From assembly GCA_963576785.1 (NCBI GenBank), contig OY756143.1, positions 1,302,001 to 1,366,000 on the forward strand: DNA of 64,000 bases, read 5' to 3'. Each line of letters opens with the position of its first letter. The first letter of the stretch is position 1. A model generated the notes under the pieces. It saw only the letters and a list, made by a program, of their open reading frames with translations. It did not search any database and was not told the origin of the DNA. Positions 1 to 12,546 of the stretch are shown here, one piece after another. The stretch comes from Chlorophyllum brunneum. Its lineage: Eukaryota > Basidiomycota > Agaricomycetes > Agaricales > Agaricaceae. Made by a program: the position numbers and the translations under genes.

Positions 1-355
1 CTCTGGCTACCCCTCCAAGGGTACCAGGGCCTTGTACCCTCAGCCCCCCCCCGCGCAGGCCCCCTGTGCAGGAGGAGGATGACCTTATGGACCTGGAGAA
101 GACTCCAGTCAAACGCTCACACACGGACCCTAAGGGAAAGGCACCCATCCGACCTGTGGTCCCTGCCCCGAGTGATGGTGTATGTTCACACTTGGTTGCA
201 ATGTCTAAGGCCATTAATGAGGAGGGACCTCATTGATCACCCTGATATCCTTGCACTGATGCTCTTTACTGATGTGAAGGCTTACAACTTCCTGAACATC
301 TACTCAGACAATCAACACACCGCCATCAACTTCCTTCATGGGAAGGTTGATATGC
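1..355 (+). mobile_element. LINE A fragment L0, left part (internally deleted)
   Basis: This is a sense LINE A fragment. Bases 1-165 match the gag region of copy A1 near 1265-1425, and from about 166 the sequence jumps to the EN region that A1 carries near 2850-3050, so about 1.4 kb is missing. It breaks off at about 355, where antisense LINE A 3' UTR begins. Sense LINE A EN sequence resumes at 18709, about 160 bp further along the element, so L0 is probably the oldest layer, split by copy A0. It keeps CGA at the codon (about 171-173) that is TGA or TAA in the longer copies. Confidence 0.7.
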
Positions 356-488
356 TCCACCAAGCAGACGTACCATTGCCTGAAACCAACAGCAGATAGA
401 ATTGCATCCTACTCCTGAGCCTGGAGGGTAAGGGGAGTGGACACCAGAAAAGGCGAGTGGGTAGGGAGGTCCCCCAACCAGCGACCCA
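356..488 (-). mobile_element. Antisense LINE A copy A0, 3' UTR part
   Basis: The sequence is the reverse complement of the LINE A 3' UTR (compare about 12845-12985). It lacks the terminal tail and roughly the last 130 bp. It is the detached 3' end of copy A0, whose body resumes at 13101 after the A1 insertion. The 13-bp duplication at 489-501 marks the break. Confidence 0.7.
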
Positions 489-501
489 GTCAGTAAGTGT
501 T
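489..501. repeat. Target-site duplication of A1 (left)
   Basis: GTCAGTAAGTGTT occurs here and again directly after the A1 poly(A) tail at 13101-13113. An exact 13-bp repeat at both ends of an element is the mark of target-primed reverse transcription. Confidence 0.85.
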
Positions 502-2611
502 CATTGCTTCTTTTCCTGGTACTCCCACCTGTCAATCACATAATCACCCCCTTGTTGACACTCCCAACATCCTACATGTCCCAGACAGCGAGCACTTCAA
601 GTGTGGATTACCATATGGGCCCGTAGCCCCCATGCCTCCCCACAGTTTGAGGAGGAGGACAAGCACTCATTGTGCTACCAAAGAGATAGTAGCTGCCATC
701 CAACCGGCTGGCAGCCAAACCACTCCCCAACCCACCAGATCCACCCCAGGCCCTTACTCTCTGGGTATCTCTCCCTATGGCAGTAGTGCCAGGGATACCT
801 ATGCCCCTGCAGTTCCCCTTTAGCAGAAGGGATGCACTCCATTGCGACATAGGTCCCCAACCCCCTCCCGACCTACCCCAGCTCTTGGCATGGAAGCTAG
901 AGCTTTGTCCCTCCTCCCATCTTCCCCTCCCCCTACCTCCCCGGAGGATATGGAGCAGGACGACTAGGAGGAGCCTACTGCTGCCCCCCTCTCTATCCTG
1001 GGCATTAATATTAGTGCCAGAGAGGATGCTGATGCAATCCAATGGTCACTCAAGATTGTTGCTGACTTCATGAAGACAACATATCTCATTCCCCAGAAGG
1101 ACACTCCGTCCTTCCATCCTATCACCTCTCAACTATCTGAGATAGTCCAGACAGTTGCATCTTCCCCCATGTGGCGTGAAACCTACACAGGGGCGAGTGA
1201 CTCTCTCTCCCTGAGGGACTCGATTGCTTTGGTGTTTCCTGCTCCCCCAGTGGTGACCTTCAGGGCCCTAGCTACCCCTCCAAGGGTACCAGGGCCTTCT
1301 ATCCTCAGCCCCCCCCAGCGCAGGTCTCCTGTGCAGGAGGAGGACAAACTTATGGACCCGGAGAAGACTCTGGTCAAACGTCCGCACACAGACCCTAAGG
1401 GGAAAGCACCCATCTGACCTGTAAAGACTCCTACTAAGCCTCAGGTCCCCTATGAGAGGCCCTCTGGACCTCCTCCCTCCACACTCACTTCAAAGCCCAA
1501 GCCAGGTCAGAAGGCTTATTTGGCTGCAGCAAAACAACCGGCCTTGGCCAAATCCGGGACAGACCTACTTTCTTTGTTGAAAGCGGCCTTCTCCCACCTC
1601 TCTGCAGAGCAGATACTTGGTCTTCACTCACAAGCCAAGGCTGCGAAGCAACCTCCCTCATCTAATGCTCGCCCTAAGAAGCCAGCATTTACAATTCCTG
1701 GACCTTTGTGTAAGCAGGTCCTAGTTTCCTATGAGAAAAAGTCGAATGCATTGGCTGGTCTCCATACCCTTACCCAGCAGGCCTGTAAGGCATTGAAGGC
1801 TGGGAGAAGCTCTCTGATTGTGGAAGGTGCCACACTCACATATGATGGCTATTCCATGGCCACCAATAAGCTCGCTACAACTAAGGATATTGAGATCCTT
1901 AGGGCATTAGTTGAACATCTATCCCCTCCAGGTGCCCCCTTCTGGATTGGACTCCTCTCTTCGGTGTCGTACCTTCATGTGGTTGATGTCCCCTATCTCA
2001 AGAACTCCACCACTGGAGTTCCATGTACCCCAGCTGACGTCGAGGAGGTTCTTACCTTGTCAGTACATGCTTCTCTTATTAGTCTCAAGGGTCCCCGGAG
2101 ACTGGTGCGTAACTCTAGGACGTCCGACTCTTGTACGGCATTCTTCAACATCTGGGACTCCATGAGGGGTACCCGTGCTCTCAGTCTTCTGAATAAGAAG
2201 ATTATGTTTGGGAACAAGCAGTGTGTCATACTCTCTGCTAACTCTTGCCACAACAAGTCATTGTGTATCTGCTGTTACAAGTGGGGCCACACCTCTTCCT
2301 GGTACAAGGCCAATGGCCCTGCATGTCCCGACTGTGGTGGTGTGCACTCTTGTGCCAACCACCACACCTTTGCACTGTGTTGTAAGGGGCAACTGAAGGC
2401 TATGCCTCCAGTTTCTGCTACCCCTGCCAGTCAACTGTGCCCCCATCCTCCTCATTGTCATAACTGCAAGAAGGAGCACCCCACTGATTCCAGGAAGTGT
2501 GCTTTCTGGAATCACAAGCATGACCGGGCCTGGCTGACAGCCCGCTATCGAGAGGTGTATAACAGATATCATTGCTCTCCCATCCCCCCTTATAACCCCC
2601 CTTATGTCTAG
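502..2611 (+). pseudogene. LINE A gag-like ORF1 (copy A1)
   Basis: This encodes the nucleic-acid-binding ORF1 protein that would coat LINE RNA. One frame runs from the 5' end to TAG at 2609-2611. The first in-frame ATG is at 632, but the frame is open upstream of it. In-frame stops lie at 821-823 (TAG), near 967 (TAG) and at 1415-1417 (TGA); sister copies have CAG or other sense codons at some of these sites. The N-terminal half is Pro/Ser/Arg-rich. The C-terminal part has three Cys/His knuckles (about 2260-2500), of type C-x2-C-x4-H-x4-C, then C-x2-C-x3-H, then C-x2-C-x3-H-x6-C. In this copy the last Cys of the first knuckle reads Tyr. The end overlaps the ORF2 ATG by 8 nt. Confidence 0.8.
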
Positions 2612-5600
2612 GAACAACCTGGACCATCTGGAGGGCATTAGGGTATTTAGTTTTAACGTCACGAAATCTTATGTCTACATTGATATGCTGCTCGAGAAAT
2701 TGAAAGAGTCTTTCGATGTTCTCTTTTTCCAGGAACCTCCATGGAGGTTCATCCGCTCCACTCCCTCGACCACTGACGTAGAAGGGGAGGATGTTACTGG
2801 TGCACCTAAGCACCCTGACTGGCTGATGGTGGTGCGTTCCCCTACCCAGGGGTCCCAGCCCTGAGTGATGGCTTATGTACACACTCGGTTGCAACGTCTA
2901 AGGCCATCAATGAGGAGGGATCTCATTGACTACTCTGATATCATTGCGCTGATGCTCTTTACTGATGCAAAGGCTTACAACTTCCTGAACATCTACTCAG
3001 ATGATCAACATACCACCATCAACTTCCTTCATGGGAAGATTGATGTTCTTCCCCCATTCAACTTTATGAGTGGGGACTTTAACTGTCATTCTTTGGAGTG
3101 AGACCCTGGGGTTCTGCATCATCGAACAACAGCTCATAGACTCATGGAAATGAGTTGTGATCTTGGTCTCGATTTGGTTATGCCAACCAACCCGGGTCCG
3201 ACATTTATTTCCCACAACCCAGATCTCCACCCATTAGTGATTGATCTGGTGTTCATCTCTTCTCCCAATGTATCAAGGACCTTTCCTTATCGGAATGTAT
3301 CTCTCCAGGGTACTTTGGATCATGTTCCATTGACCGTTACCCTTCCCATTGCCCCCGTGGACATTGGGGTTGTCAAATCTGTCCTACCGAAGGGCTCCGA
3401 CAAGGAGGAGGCCTTCTTGGGACATGTCATTGATGAGGTGACTGATCTTCATGATTGTCCCTCTCCAGAATCCCCGGAACAAGTGGATGCCTTGGCCTTG
3501 GCCGTGGCTGAAGCCTTCTCTGACACGTGGACCCACCACTCGAAGGAGATCCAGATCACTCGCCACACTCATCCCTGGTGGGACGAGGCATGCTCTACCT
3601 CCTTCTCCAGATATCAGGGCTCTCATAGTCATGGTGACTGGGGGGACTTTAGGCATGCTCGTACAGCTGCCAAATGATGGTTCTTCAATTCTAAGATTGA
3701 GAAGATCGCTTCTACTAACAAGCAGCCTTGGGACCTTATGGAGTGGGTCAAGGCATGCAAGTTACCTCCCTGCGAGGCTATCTAATTTAACAGACAGCCC
3801 TGTCATGGTATGGACTCCCTCTGGGATACCCTTCACTTGACGTACAACTCTGCTACTGATTGGCAGTGCAACACATCTGTCCTTGACCCCCTCCCTGACC
3901 TTCCAATCAGGGAGTGGGCCCCTTTTTCGGCATTGGAGCTCACAGAGGCTTTGTCCTCCTGCTCTAATATGTTCTCTCCAGGGCTGGACCATGTTACATG
4001 GTCCCACCTCAAGTACATTGTCATCAATGAAGATTGTTTGACAGTGTTCCTGTGTCTGGCCAATACCTGCCTCACAGTGGGTTACTGGCCCTGCAGTTTC
4101 AAGGAGTCACTCTTGGTTATCATTCCAAAGCCGGGGAAGCCCTCCTACTCTACTTCCAAGGTGTTCAGGCCCATCATCCTCCTGAACATGCTTGGTAAAT
4201 TGGTTGAGAAGATGCTTTCCAACCGTATCCAGTTTGATGCCATTAATCATGACATCTTTCATCCCCATCAACTCAGAGGCATTTGCCAGCATTCTACTGA
4301 GGACGCCGGGTTGTTCCTTACTCACCTGGTTTGTGCTGGGTGGGCTAAAGGTCTCAAGACGAGCGTGGTCGCTTTCAACATTGCTCAGTTCTTCCCCTCT
4401 TTGAACCATGAGATGCTCATGGCCATTCTTACCAAGCAAGGGTTCCCGCTTAATGTGAGAACCTTCTTTGCTTCATATCTGGTAGGCCGTTCCACTGTTT
4501 ATACATGGAACAGCTTCTCCTCTGATCCCTGGGGTGCAGATGTGGGCATCGGACAGGGGTCTGCTATGTCCCTGGTCCTCTCTGGCCTCTATATCACCCC
4601 TCTTATGAGGATTTTTGACTTGCGGATTACTTCCCCTGGGAGTACTCTGCTGTTGTATGTCAATGACGGTACCATTGTCACCCAGGCTAAGACCTGGGAC
4701 AAGAACTTGGACACCCTCAAGGGGGTGTACATTGTTCTCTTCAATCTCTTTGTAGCGTTCATGCTTATCATGGAGCAGGATAAGTCCGAGCTGTTCCACT
4801 TCTCCAGGAAACCTGGAGACGTCAACCCCTCCCTTGACTTGGGCTTCAGCCCTTTCACAGGGGACACTCCTCTTTGCCCTAAGACCTACTGGAGGTACCT
4901 GGGCTTTTACTTCAATCATGCCTTGAATTTTCAGGAGCATATTTGACACTACTCTACCAAGGCTCTCTCCACCATGAAAGCAATGGGGATGCTTGGTAAC
5001 TCCTCCCGTAGTCTGACCCCCAAGCAGAAGTGGCTCCTGTTCAGGTTGTGTATCATGCCTATTGTGACATATGGCTTTTGTCTGTGGTATTTTGACAAGA
5101 CTCGATGTAAGGGTCTTCTCAAATCCCTCAATACTATGCAACATAAGGCTGCATTGTGGAGCACTGGTGCATTTCACACCTCCCCCTCTGGCAGCACTGA
5201 AGCCCTTGCTGGTCTCATCCCCGTCTATCTCCATCTGAAGAAGCTGGCCTCAAGAGTGAACTACTGTCTCTCCACCCTCTCCAATACCCACCCTCTCTGA
5301 TCCCTCCTCAATCACCCGAATGCCAAGGGTGCCCCCCCACACCCTCTTTCCATCTCCTTGCTATCTGACTGCCTCATCAGGCAGGTTAAGGGCTCCCTTG
5401 TGGAAGCAGTCTCAGTGCTCCCAATCCTCACTGAACAGTTTGACCCCTGCTCTGCAGTGGCTCAACCTGGTCACCATCTTCTGGACTGCTTTGTGGCCCA
5501 GGTCTCCTTCCATGATTCCCTTCGTTCTCGTGATGAGAGGGTCATGCATATAAGGCATCTGAACAGCACCTTGGAACATGCTAATGCCAATTCTCGGGTT

Positions 5601-5688
5601 CTTACTGTGGTGATGGACGCAAGTCTACTGCTGCAGGAAGAGTTTCAGGCAGTTTCTGCTGCCCATATCTACCGGTCAGGCTGGCGTG
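2604..5688 (+). pseudogene. LINE A ORF2 part 1: EN, RT, start of RNase H (copy A1)
   Basis: ORF2 begins at ATG 2604, inside the end of gag. EN motifs are FFQEPPW near 2730 and GDFNCHS near 3073; the later S-D-H reads L-D-H here. RT shows AFNIAQFF (motif A, catalytic Asp changed to Asn, about 4367), GIGQGSAM (motif B, about 4546) and YVNDG at 4656-4670 (motif C, first Asp changed to Asn). RNase H begins near 5610. The frame never shifts but has stops at 2862, 3099, 3675, near 3783, 4944 and 5298. Antisense copy A2 interrupts it at 5688; the rest is at 11765-12546. Confidence 0.85.
5675..5688. repeat. Target-site duplication of A2 (left)
   Basis: GTCAGGCTGGCGTG precedes the poly(T) start of A2 and recurs at 11751-11764, where the A1 RNase H sequence resumes. 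Confidence 0.9.
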
Positions 5689-6246
5689 TTTTTTTTTTTT
5701 TTTTTTTTTTTTTTGAATCATGGCCTAAGGCCGATTTATTATGCAGTGCTCGAACACAGCCCGCAGCCGGAATACAAACAAGTACTCTAGTGGGTATCTA
5801 CAGAGAAAGTGGTAAATACACTCTACCAAGCAAAAGTACCATTGCCCAAGACCAACGGTAGGAGGAGTCACATCCTACTCCTGAGCCCGAAGGGCAAGGG
5901 GAGTGGACACCAGAGGAGGCAAGTGAGTAGGGAGGTCCCCCAACCAGTGACCCAGTCCAAAGACCAGGCCCGGTCAGTAGGTGTTAATTTACTGTAAATG
6001 CCCAGTGGTGGGGATGTACCCAGTTACTAGCTCAGCTGGGCCCCAACTCCCTTTTACTAAGACCCAATCCCCCTGCCATGGTCACCCTTGCCAGGGTAAT
6101 CGACTGCACCATTTGTGTGGCTATCGGCATCTTCACCACACCTAGTAGCTGGAGGGTTCAGGCCTGTTCATCGGTCACCAAGATGGTCACCAAGTCTTCA
6201 CCAGGGGCCTCTGGTGCTGGACAATAACCCACCTACCCTGAGCCAG

Positions 6247-9200
6247 TTATCCAATTCCCTGAGGAATGGATGGGAAAGCGAACACCTGAGGGTTTGCTTT
6301 CAAGAACTTGACAAGGGCACCTGGCGTGGCAGGGTACCCCCTAGAGGTGTCAAACCGACTACAGTCGGTAAGAATATGCATGTGAGACTCAAAGGGAGCC
6401 CCACATGGACACCAGAATGGTTCATCCTGGAAGAACCAAGACCTGTAGGCCCCGATAGGTGCATGGTTGAGTATAATCCTACACATGCAGGCAGACAGCA
6501 AGTTGGACTCTGCTGCAGCAGAAGGCAGCCACGAACCTCCATGGAGGTAAGTAGGCTGGAGGGGCTTACTGTTGTGTCCTTTGAGAGCCATAAACTGGCT
6601 ACCCAAGTAAGTAGGATCCTGGAATCGAGTGATCTAGGCATCCTGGCAGGATTTGATGACCTTCTGATGAAGGGAGTCGAGGGAGGTTTGTGGACAGGAA
6701 CCCACAGAGATCTGGAGGTCAGTACAGTACTGATACACCATACCATGAATGGTCCACTTTTCTGAAGAGTATGTGTGCCAGATGTGAAGGGAGTATTCAG
6801 GGTGACCCCCAAACCACTCCACAAGAGTGTTGCACATGGCAAGTAAGTGAGCCTGACCAGAGTGAACAGAAGGGTCCACCACTCTCCTAGCTGAGCCAAG
6901 AGAGTTGGTGAACAGGACAATGGAGTCACAATCAGGAAGGCTGGTAGCCCTTCCAATCACAATCTGGATAGCATACAGCTCTGGATCAGGAGCTGTGACT
7001 CAACCAGCCACATGTCTCATCTGGACGACATGCTGGCCTGACCAGTAAATATGGGCAGCAGAGACTGCCTGGAATTCCTCCCACAGTGGTAGACTGGCAT
7101 CCGTGGCTACACCAAGCACCCGGGGATCAGCATTAGCACATTCCAAAGTGCTGTTCAGATGCCTTATATGCATAGCTCTCTCATTGCAAGAATGAGGAGA
7201 GTCATGGAAAGATACCTGGGCCACAAAGCGGTCCAGGAGATGGTGACCAGGTTGAGCCACTGCAGAGCAGGGGTCAAACTGTTCAGTGAGGGATGGGAGC
7301 ACAGATACTGCTTTCATGAGGGAACCCTTGAGCTGCCTGGCAAGGTATTCAGACAGGAGGGAGATGGAGAGAGGGTGTGGGGAAGTACCCTTGGCATTCA
7401 GACGATCAAGAAAGGATCAGAGAGGATGGGTATTGGAGAGGGTAGTGAGACGGTAGTTCGCTCTTGAGGCCAGCTTCTTCAGATGGAGGTGGATGGGGAT
7501 GAGACCAGTGAGGGCTTTGGTGCTGCCAGAGGGGGAGGTGCAGAATGCACCAGTAATCCACAATGCAGTGTTGCGTTGCATAGTATTGAGGGATTTGAGA
7601 AGGCCCTTCCACCGAGCCTTGTCAAAATACCACAGATGGAAGCTATATGTTGCCATAGGCATAACACATGACCTGAAGAGGAGCCGTTTCTGCTTGGGGG
7701 TCAGACTGCAGGAGGAGTTACCAAGCATCCCCATTGCTTTCACAGTGGAGAGAGCCTTGGTAGAGTAATGTTGAATGTGCTCCTGAAAATTGAAGGCACA
7801 ATCGAAGTAAAAGCCCAGGTACCTCCAGTAGGTCTTAGGGTGGAGAGGAGTGTCCCCTGTGAATGGACCAAAGCCCAAGTCAAGGGAGGGATTGACATCT
7901 CCAGGCTTCCTGGAGAAGTGGAAAAGTTCAGACTTGCCATGCTCCATGACAAGTGCAAATGCTATGAAGAGGTTGAAGAGAACAATGTATGCCCCCTTGA
8001 GGGTGTCCAAGTTCTTGTCCCAGGTCTTAGCCTGGGCAATAATGGTCCCGCCGTTGATATATGACAACAGAGTACTCCCGGGGGAAGTAATCTGCAAGTC
8101 GAAAACCTTCATAAGAGGTGCAATATAGAGGCCAGAGAGGATGGGGGACAGGGCAGAGCCCTGTCCGATGCCCACATCTGCACCCCAGGGATCAGAGGAG
8201 AAGCCGTTCCATGTATAAACAGTAGAATGGCCCACCAGATACGAAGCAAAAAAGGTCCTCATGTTAAGTGAGAACCCCTACTTGGCGAGAATGGCCATGA
8301 GCATCTCATGGTTTAGAGAGGGGAAGAACTGAGCAATGTTGAAAGCGACCACACTCGTCTTGAGACCTTTAGCCCACCTAGCATGAACCAGGTAAGTAAG
8401 GAACAACCTGGCATCCTTAGTGGAACGCTGGCAGATGCCTCCAAGTTGATGGTGATGAAAGATGTCATATTTAATGGCATCAAACTGGATACAGTTAGAG
8501 AGCATGTTCTCAACCAATTTACCAAGCGTGTTCAGGAGTACGATGGGCCTGAATGCCTTGGAAGTAGAGTAGGAGGGCTTCCCCAGCTTTGGAATGATAA
8601 CCAAGAGTGACTCCTTGAAACTGTGGGGCCAGTGACCCACCGTGAGGCAGGTATTGGCCAGACACAGGAACACTGTCAAACAATCTTCATTGATGACAAT
8701 GTACTTGAGGTGGGACCATGTAACATGGTCCAGCCCTAGAGAGAACATATTAGAGCAGGAGGACAAAGCCTCTGTGAGCTCCAATGCCGAAAAAGGGGCC
8801 CACTCCCTGATTGGAAAATCAGGAAGGGGGTCAAGAACAGATGTGTCGCACCACCAATCAGCAGTGGAGTTGTACGTCAAGTGAAGGGCATCCCAGAGGG
8901 AGTCCATACCATGACAGGGCTGTCTGTTAAATTAGATAGCCTCGCAGGGAGGTAACTTGCATGCCTTGACCCACTCCATAAGGTCCCGAGGCTGCTTGTT
9001 AGTAGAAGCAATCTCTTCAACCTTAGAGTCAAAGAATCGTTGTTTGGCAGCTGTATGAGCACACCTAAAGTCCCCCCAGTCACCATGACTACGAGAGCCC
9101 AGATACTGGGAGAAGGAGGTAGAGCATGCCTTGTCCCACCAGGGATGAGTGCGGTGAGTAATCCGGATCTCTTTCGAGTGGTGGGTCCATGCATTGGAAA

Positions 9201-10113
9201 AGGCTTCAGCCATGGCAAATGCCAAGGCATCCACTTGTTCTGGGGATTCTGGAGGGGAACGATCATGAAGATCAGTCACCTCATCAATGACGTGTCCCAA
9301 GAATGCCTCCTCTTCATCGGAGCCCTTTGGTAGGACAGATTTAATAACCCCGATGTCAATGGGAGTGATGGGAAGGGTAATGGTCAATGGAACATGATCC
9401 GAAGTACCCTGAAGAGATACATCCCGATAAGGAAAAGTCCTTGATACATCAGGCAAAGATACAAACACCAGATTGATCACCGATGGGTGAAGATCCAGGT
9501 TGTGGGAGATAAACATTGGACCTGAGTTGGTTGGCATAACCAGATCGAGGCCGAGATCACAACTCATTTCCATGAGTCTATGAGCTGTCATTCGATGATG
9601 CAGAACCTCAGGGTCCTACTCCAAAGAATGACAGTTAAAGTTCCCACTTATAAAATTGAAAGGGGGAAGAGCATCAACCTTCCCATGAAGGACATTGATG
9701 GCCATGTGTTAATTGTCTGAGTAGATGTTCAAGAAGTTGTAGGCCTTTGCATCGGTGAAGAGTGTCAGTGCCAGAATATCAGGGTGATCAATAAGGTCCC
9801 TTCTCATTGATGGCCTTAGACGTTGTAGCCAAGTGTGAACATAACCCATCACTTAGGGCAGGACTCCCTGGGTAGGGGGGCGCACCACCATGAGCCAATG
9901 AGGGTGCTTAGGTGTGCCAGTAACATCCTCCCTTTCCACATCAGTGGTTGAGGGAGTGGAGCGGATGAACCTCCATGGAGGTTCTTGGAAAAAGAGAATA
10001 TCGAAATCACTTTTCAATTTCTCAAGTAGCACATCAACATATATATACAATTTTGTGATGTTGAATGCAAAGACCCTCATGCCCTCCAGATGGTCCAGGT
10101 TGTTCCTAGACAT
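6247..10113 (-). pseudogene. LINE A ORF2: EN-RT-RNase H (copy A2)
   Basis: A single frame of 3867 nt (1288 codons plus stop) runs from ATG at 10113 to 6247; the interrupted A1 ORF2 has the same length. It carries FFQEPPW in EN, SDHVPL near 9385, an RT palm with AFNIAQFF (Asp to Asn) and YINGG in place of YVDDG, so the RT catalytic centre is lost twice. RNase H shows a TDASLP segment and FTNSLGS where FTDSLGS is expected. The C-terminus has C-x-C and H-x3-H residues typical of the Cys/His tail in LINEs with RNase H. In-frame stops break it into at least seven pieces, without frameshifts. Confidence 0.85.
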
Positions 10114-11750
10114 GAGGGGGGTTATGAGGGGGGATGGGAGAGCGACGACATCTGTTATGCACCTCTCGATAACGGGCTGTCAGCCAAGCCTGGTCATGTT
10201 TGTGATTCCAGAAAGTGCACTTCCTGGAATCAGTGGGGTGCTCCTTCTTGCAGTTATGACAATGAGGAGGATGAGGGCATGGTTGACCAGCAGGGGTAGC
10301 AGGAACTGGAGGCATAGCCTTTGGTTGCCCTTTACAACACAGTGTGAAAGTGCAGTAGTTGGCACGAGAGTGTGCCCCACCACAGTCAGGACATGCAGGG
10401 CCATCAGTCTTGCACCAGGAAGAGGTGTGGCCCCACTTGTAACAGTGGGTACACAATGACTTGTTACGGCAAGAGTTAGCAGAGAGTATAACACACTGCT
10501 TGTTCCCAAACATGATCTTCTTATTCAGAAGACTGAGAGCACGGGTACCTCTCATGGAGTCCCAGATGTCGAAGAATGCTGTAAAAGAGTCGGACGTCCT
10601 AGAGTTATGCACCAGTCTCAGGGAACCCTTGAGACTGATAAGAGGAGCATGCACCGACAAGGTAAGAACCTCCTTGACATCTGCTGGGGTACATGGAACT
10701 CTGGTAGCGGAGTTCTTGAGATAGGGGACGTCAACCACACAGAGGTATGACACTGAAGAGGGGAGTCCAATCCAGAAGGGGGCTCCTGGAGGGGATAGAT
10801 GTTCAACTAATGCCCTAAGGATCTCAATATCCTTAGTCATGGCGAGCTTATTGGCAGCCATAGAATAGCCATCATATGCAAGCATGGCACCTTCCATGAT
10901 CAGAGAGCTTCTCCCAGCCTTCAACGCCTTACAGGCCTGCTGGGTAAGGGTATGGAGACCAGCCAATGCATTCGACTTGTTCTCATAGGAAACTAGGACC
11001 TGCTTATGCGAAGGTCCAGGAATCATAAATGCTGGCTTCTTAGGGCAAGCATTAGATGAGGGAGGTTGCTTCGCAGCCTCGGCTTGTGAGTGAAGACCGA
11101 GTATCTGCTCTGCAGAGAGATGGGGGAAGGCCGCTTTCAACAAAGAAAGTGGGTCTGTCCCAGATTTGGCCAAGGCTGGTTGTTTTGCTACAGCCAAATA
11201 AGCCTTCTGGCCTGGCTTGGGCTTCGAAGTGAGAGTGGAGGGAGGAGGTCCAGAGGGCCTCTTGTAGGGGACCTGAGGCTTAGTAGGAGCCTTAACAGGT
11301 CAGACAGGTGCCTTCCCCTTAGGGTCCGTGTGCGGGCATTTGACTGGAGTCTTCTCTGGGTCCATAAGATCGTCCTCCTCCCACACAAGGGGTCTGTGCG
11401 GGGGGGGCTGAGGATAGAAGGTCCTGGTACCCTTGGAGGGGTAGCTAGGGGCCTAAAAGTCACCACTGGGGGAGCAGGAAACACCAAAACAATCGAGTCC
11501 CTCAGGAAGAGAGAGTCACTCACCCCTGTGTAGGTTTCATGCCACATGGGGGAGGATGTGACCGTCTGGACTATCTCAGATAGTCGAGAGGCAATGGGAT
11601 GAAAGAATGGAGCATCCTCCTGGGGAATGAGATGCACTGTCTTCATGAAGTCAGCAACAATCTCGAGTGACTGTTGGATCACATTGACATCCTCTCTGGC
11701 ACTAATATTAATGCCCAGGATAGAGAGAGGGGTGGTGGTAGGCTCCTCCT
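10106..11750 (-). pseudogene. LINE A gag-like ORF1 (copy A2, N-terminally truncated)
   Basis: The last roughly 550 codons of gag remain, ending at 10106 and overlapping the ORF2 ATG by 8 nt. The three zinc knuckles near 10200-10460 are better kept than in A1: the first retains C-x2-C-x4-H-x4-C, followed by C-x2-C-x3-H and C-x2-C-x3-H-x6-C. The longest open piece is 363 codons (10106-11197). The upstream piece (11188-11682) is separated by a frame break near 11190. Confidence 0.8.
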
Positions 11751-11764
11751 GTCAGGCTGGCGTG
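11751..11764. repeat. Target-site duplication of A2 (right)
   Basis: GTCAGGCTGGCGTG, identical to 5675-5688; A1 RNase H sequence continues directly after it. Confidence 0.9.
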
Positions 11765-12546
11765 TCTTCCAGACAAAGCATGCAGCCAGTCAAGTGACAG
11801 CTCCTGATGCGGAACTGTATACTATCTGGATCGTGATTGGAAAGGCTACTAGCCTTCCTGACTGTGACTCCATTATCTTGTTCACTGACTCCCTTGGCTC
11901 AGCTAAGAGAGTGGTGGACCCCTCCATTCACTCTGGTCAGGTTCATTTGCTTGCTGTATGTAATGCCCTTATGGAGTAGTTTGGGGGTTACCCTGAACAC
12001 TCCCTTCACATTTGGCACACATACTCTTTGGAGAAGTGGGCCATTCATGGTACCGTACACCAGTACTGCACCAAACTTCAGGTCTCTGCAGGTTCCCATC
12101 CACAAACCTCCCTTGACTCCCTTCATCAGAAGGTTGTCAAATCCTGCCAGGATGCCTGGATCACTCAATTCCAGGATCCTACTTACTCGGGTAGCCAGTT
12201 TATGGCTCTCGAAGGGTGCAACGGTAAGCCCCTCCAGCCCACTTACCTCCATGGAGGCTCATGGTTGCCTTCCGCTGCAGTAGAGTCCAACTCACTGTCT
12301 GCCTGCATATATAGGGTTATACTCAACCATGTACCTATTGGGGCCTACAGGTCCCAGTTCTTCCAGGATGAACCATTCTAGTTTCCATGCAGGGCTCCCT
12401 TTGAGTCTCATGTGCATATTCTTACCAACTGTAGTTGGTTTGACACCTCTAGAGGGTACTCTGCCATGCTGGGTGCCCTCATCAAGTTCTTGAAGGTGAA
12501 CCCTCAGGCATTCACCTTCCCATCCATTCCTCAGGGAATTGGATAA
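11765..12546 (+). pseudogene. LINE A ORF2 part 2: RNase H and Cys/His tail (copy A1)
   Basis: This continues A1 ORF2 after the A2 insertion and ends at TAA 12544-12546. It contains the RNase H segments APDAELY (catalytic Glu) and LFTDSLGSA (Asp kept here), followed by LQPTYLHGGSW and the C-terminal HVHILTNC region. The first Cys of the tail motif is disturbed by a TAG at 12379. Another TAG lies at 11977. Together with 2604-5688 it restores the 3867-nt length of the A2 ORF2. Confidence 0.85.

Larger units (their letters stand above)
5689..11750 (-). mobile_element. LINE A copy A2, antisense, 5'-truncated, inside A1
   Basis: A2 starts in plus coordinates with 26 T residues (5689-5714), the complement of its poly(A) tail, followed by the LINE A 3' UTR, ORF2 and gag. 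Its 5' end at 11750 corresponds to A1 position about 966, so roughly 460 bp are missing. An exact 14-bp TSD flanks it. Because it lies opposite to A1, the two make a very large inverted repeat. The ORFs are intact in frame but carry many stops. Confidence 0.9.

Noticed and set aside
150..170. Splicing as the cause of the gag-to-EN jump in fragment L0
   Set aside because: A GTAAAG donor-like and a CAG acceptor-like sequence exist in A1, but the observed join does not match their use exactly (one base off).
608..1042. Long open frames antisense to gag and ORF2
   Set aside because: They recur opposite every LINE copy, follow the composition of the sense frame and show no domain of their own; they are shadows of the real frames.
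5689..5714. T runs as transcription terminators
   Set aside because: Each lies at the 3' end of an antisense LINE and is the complement of its poly(A) tail.
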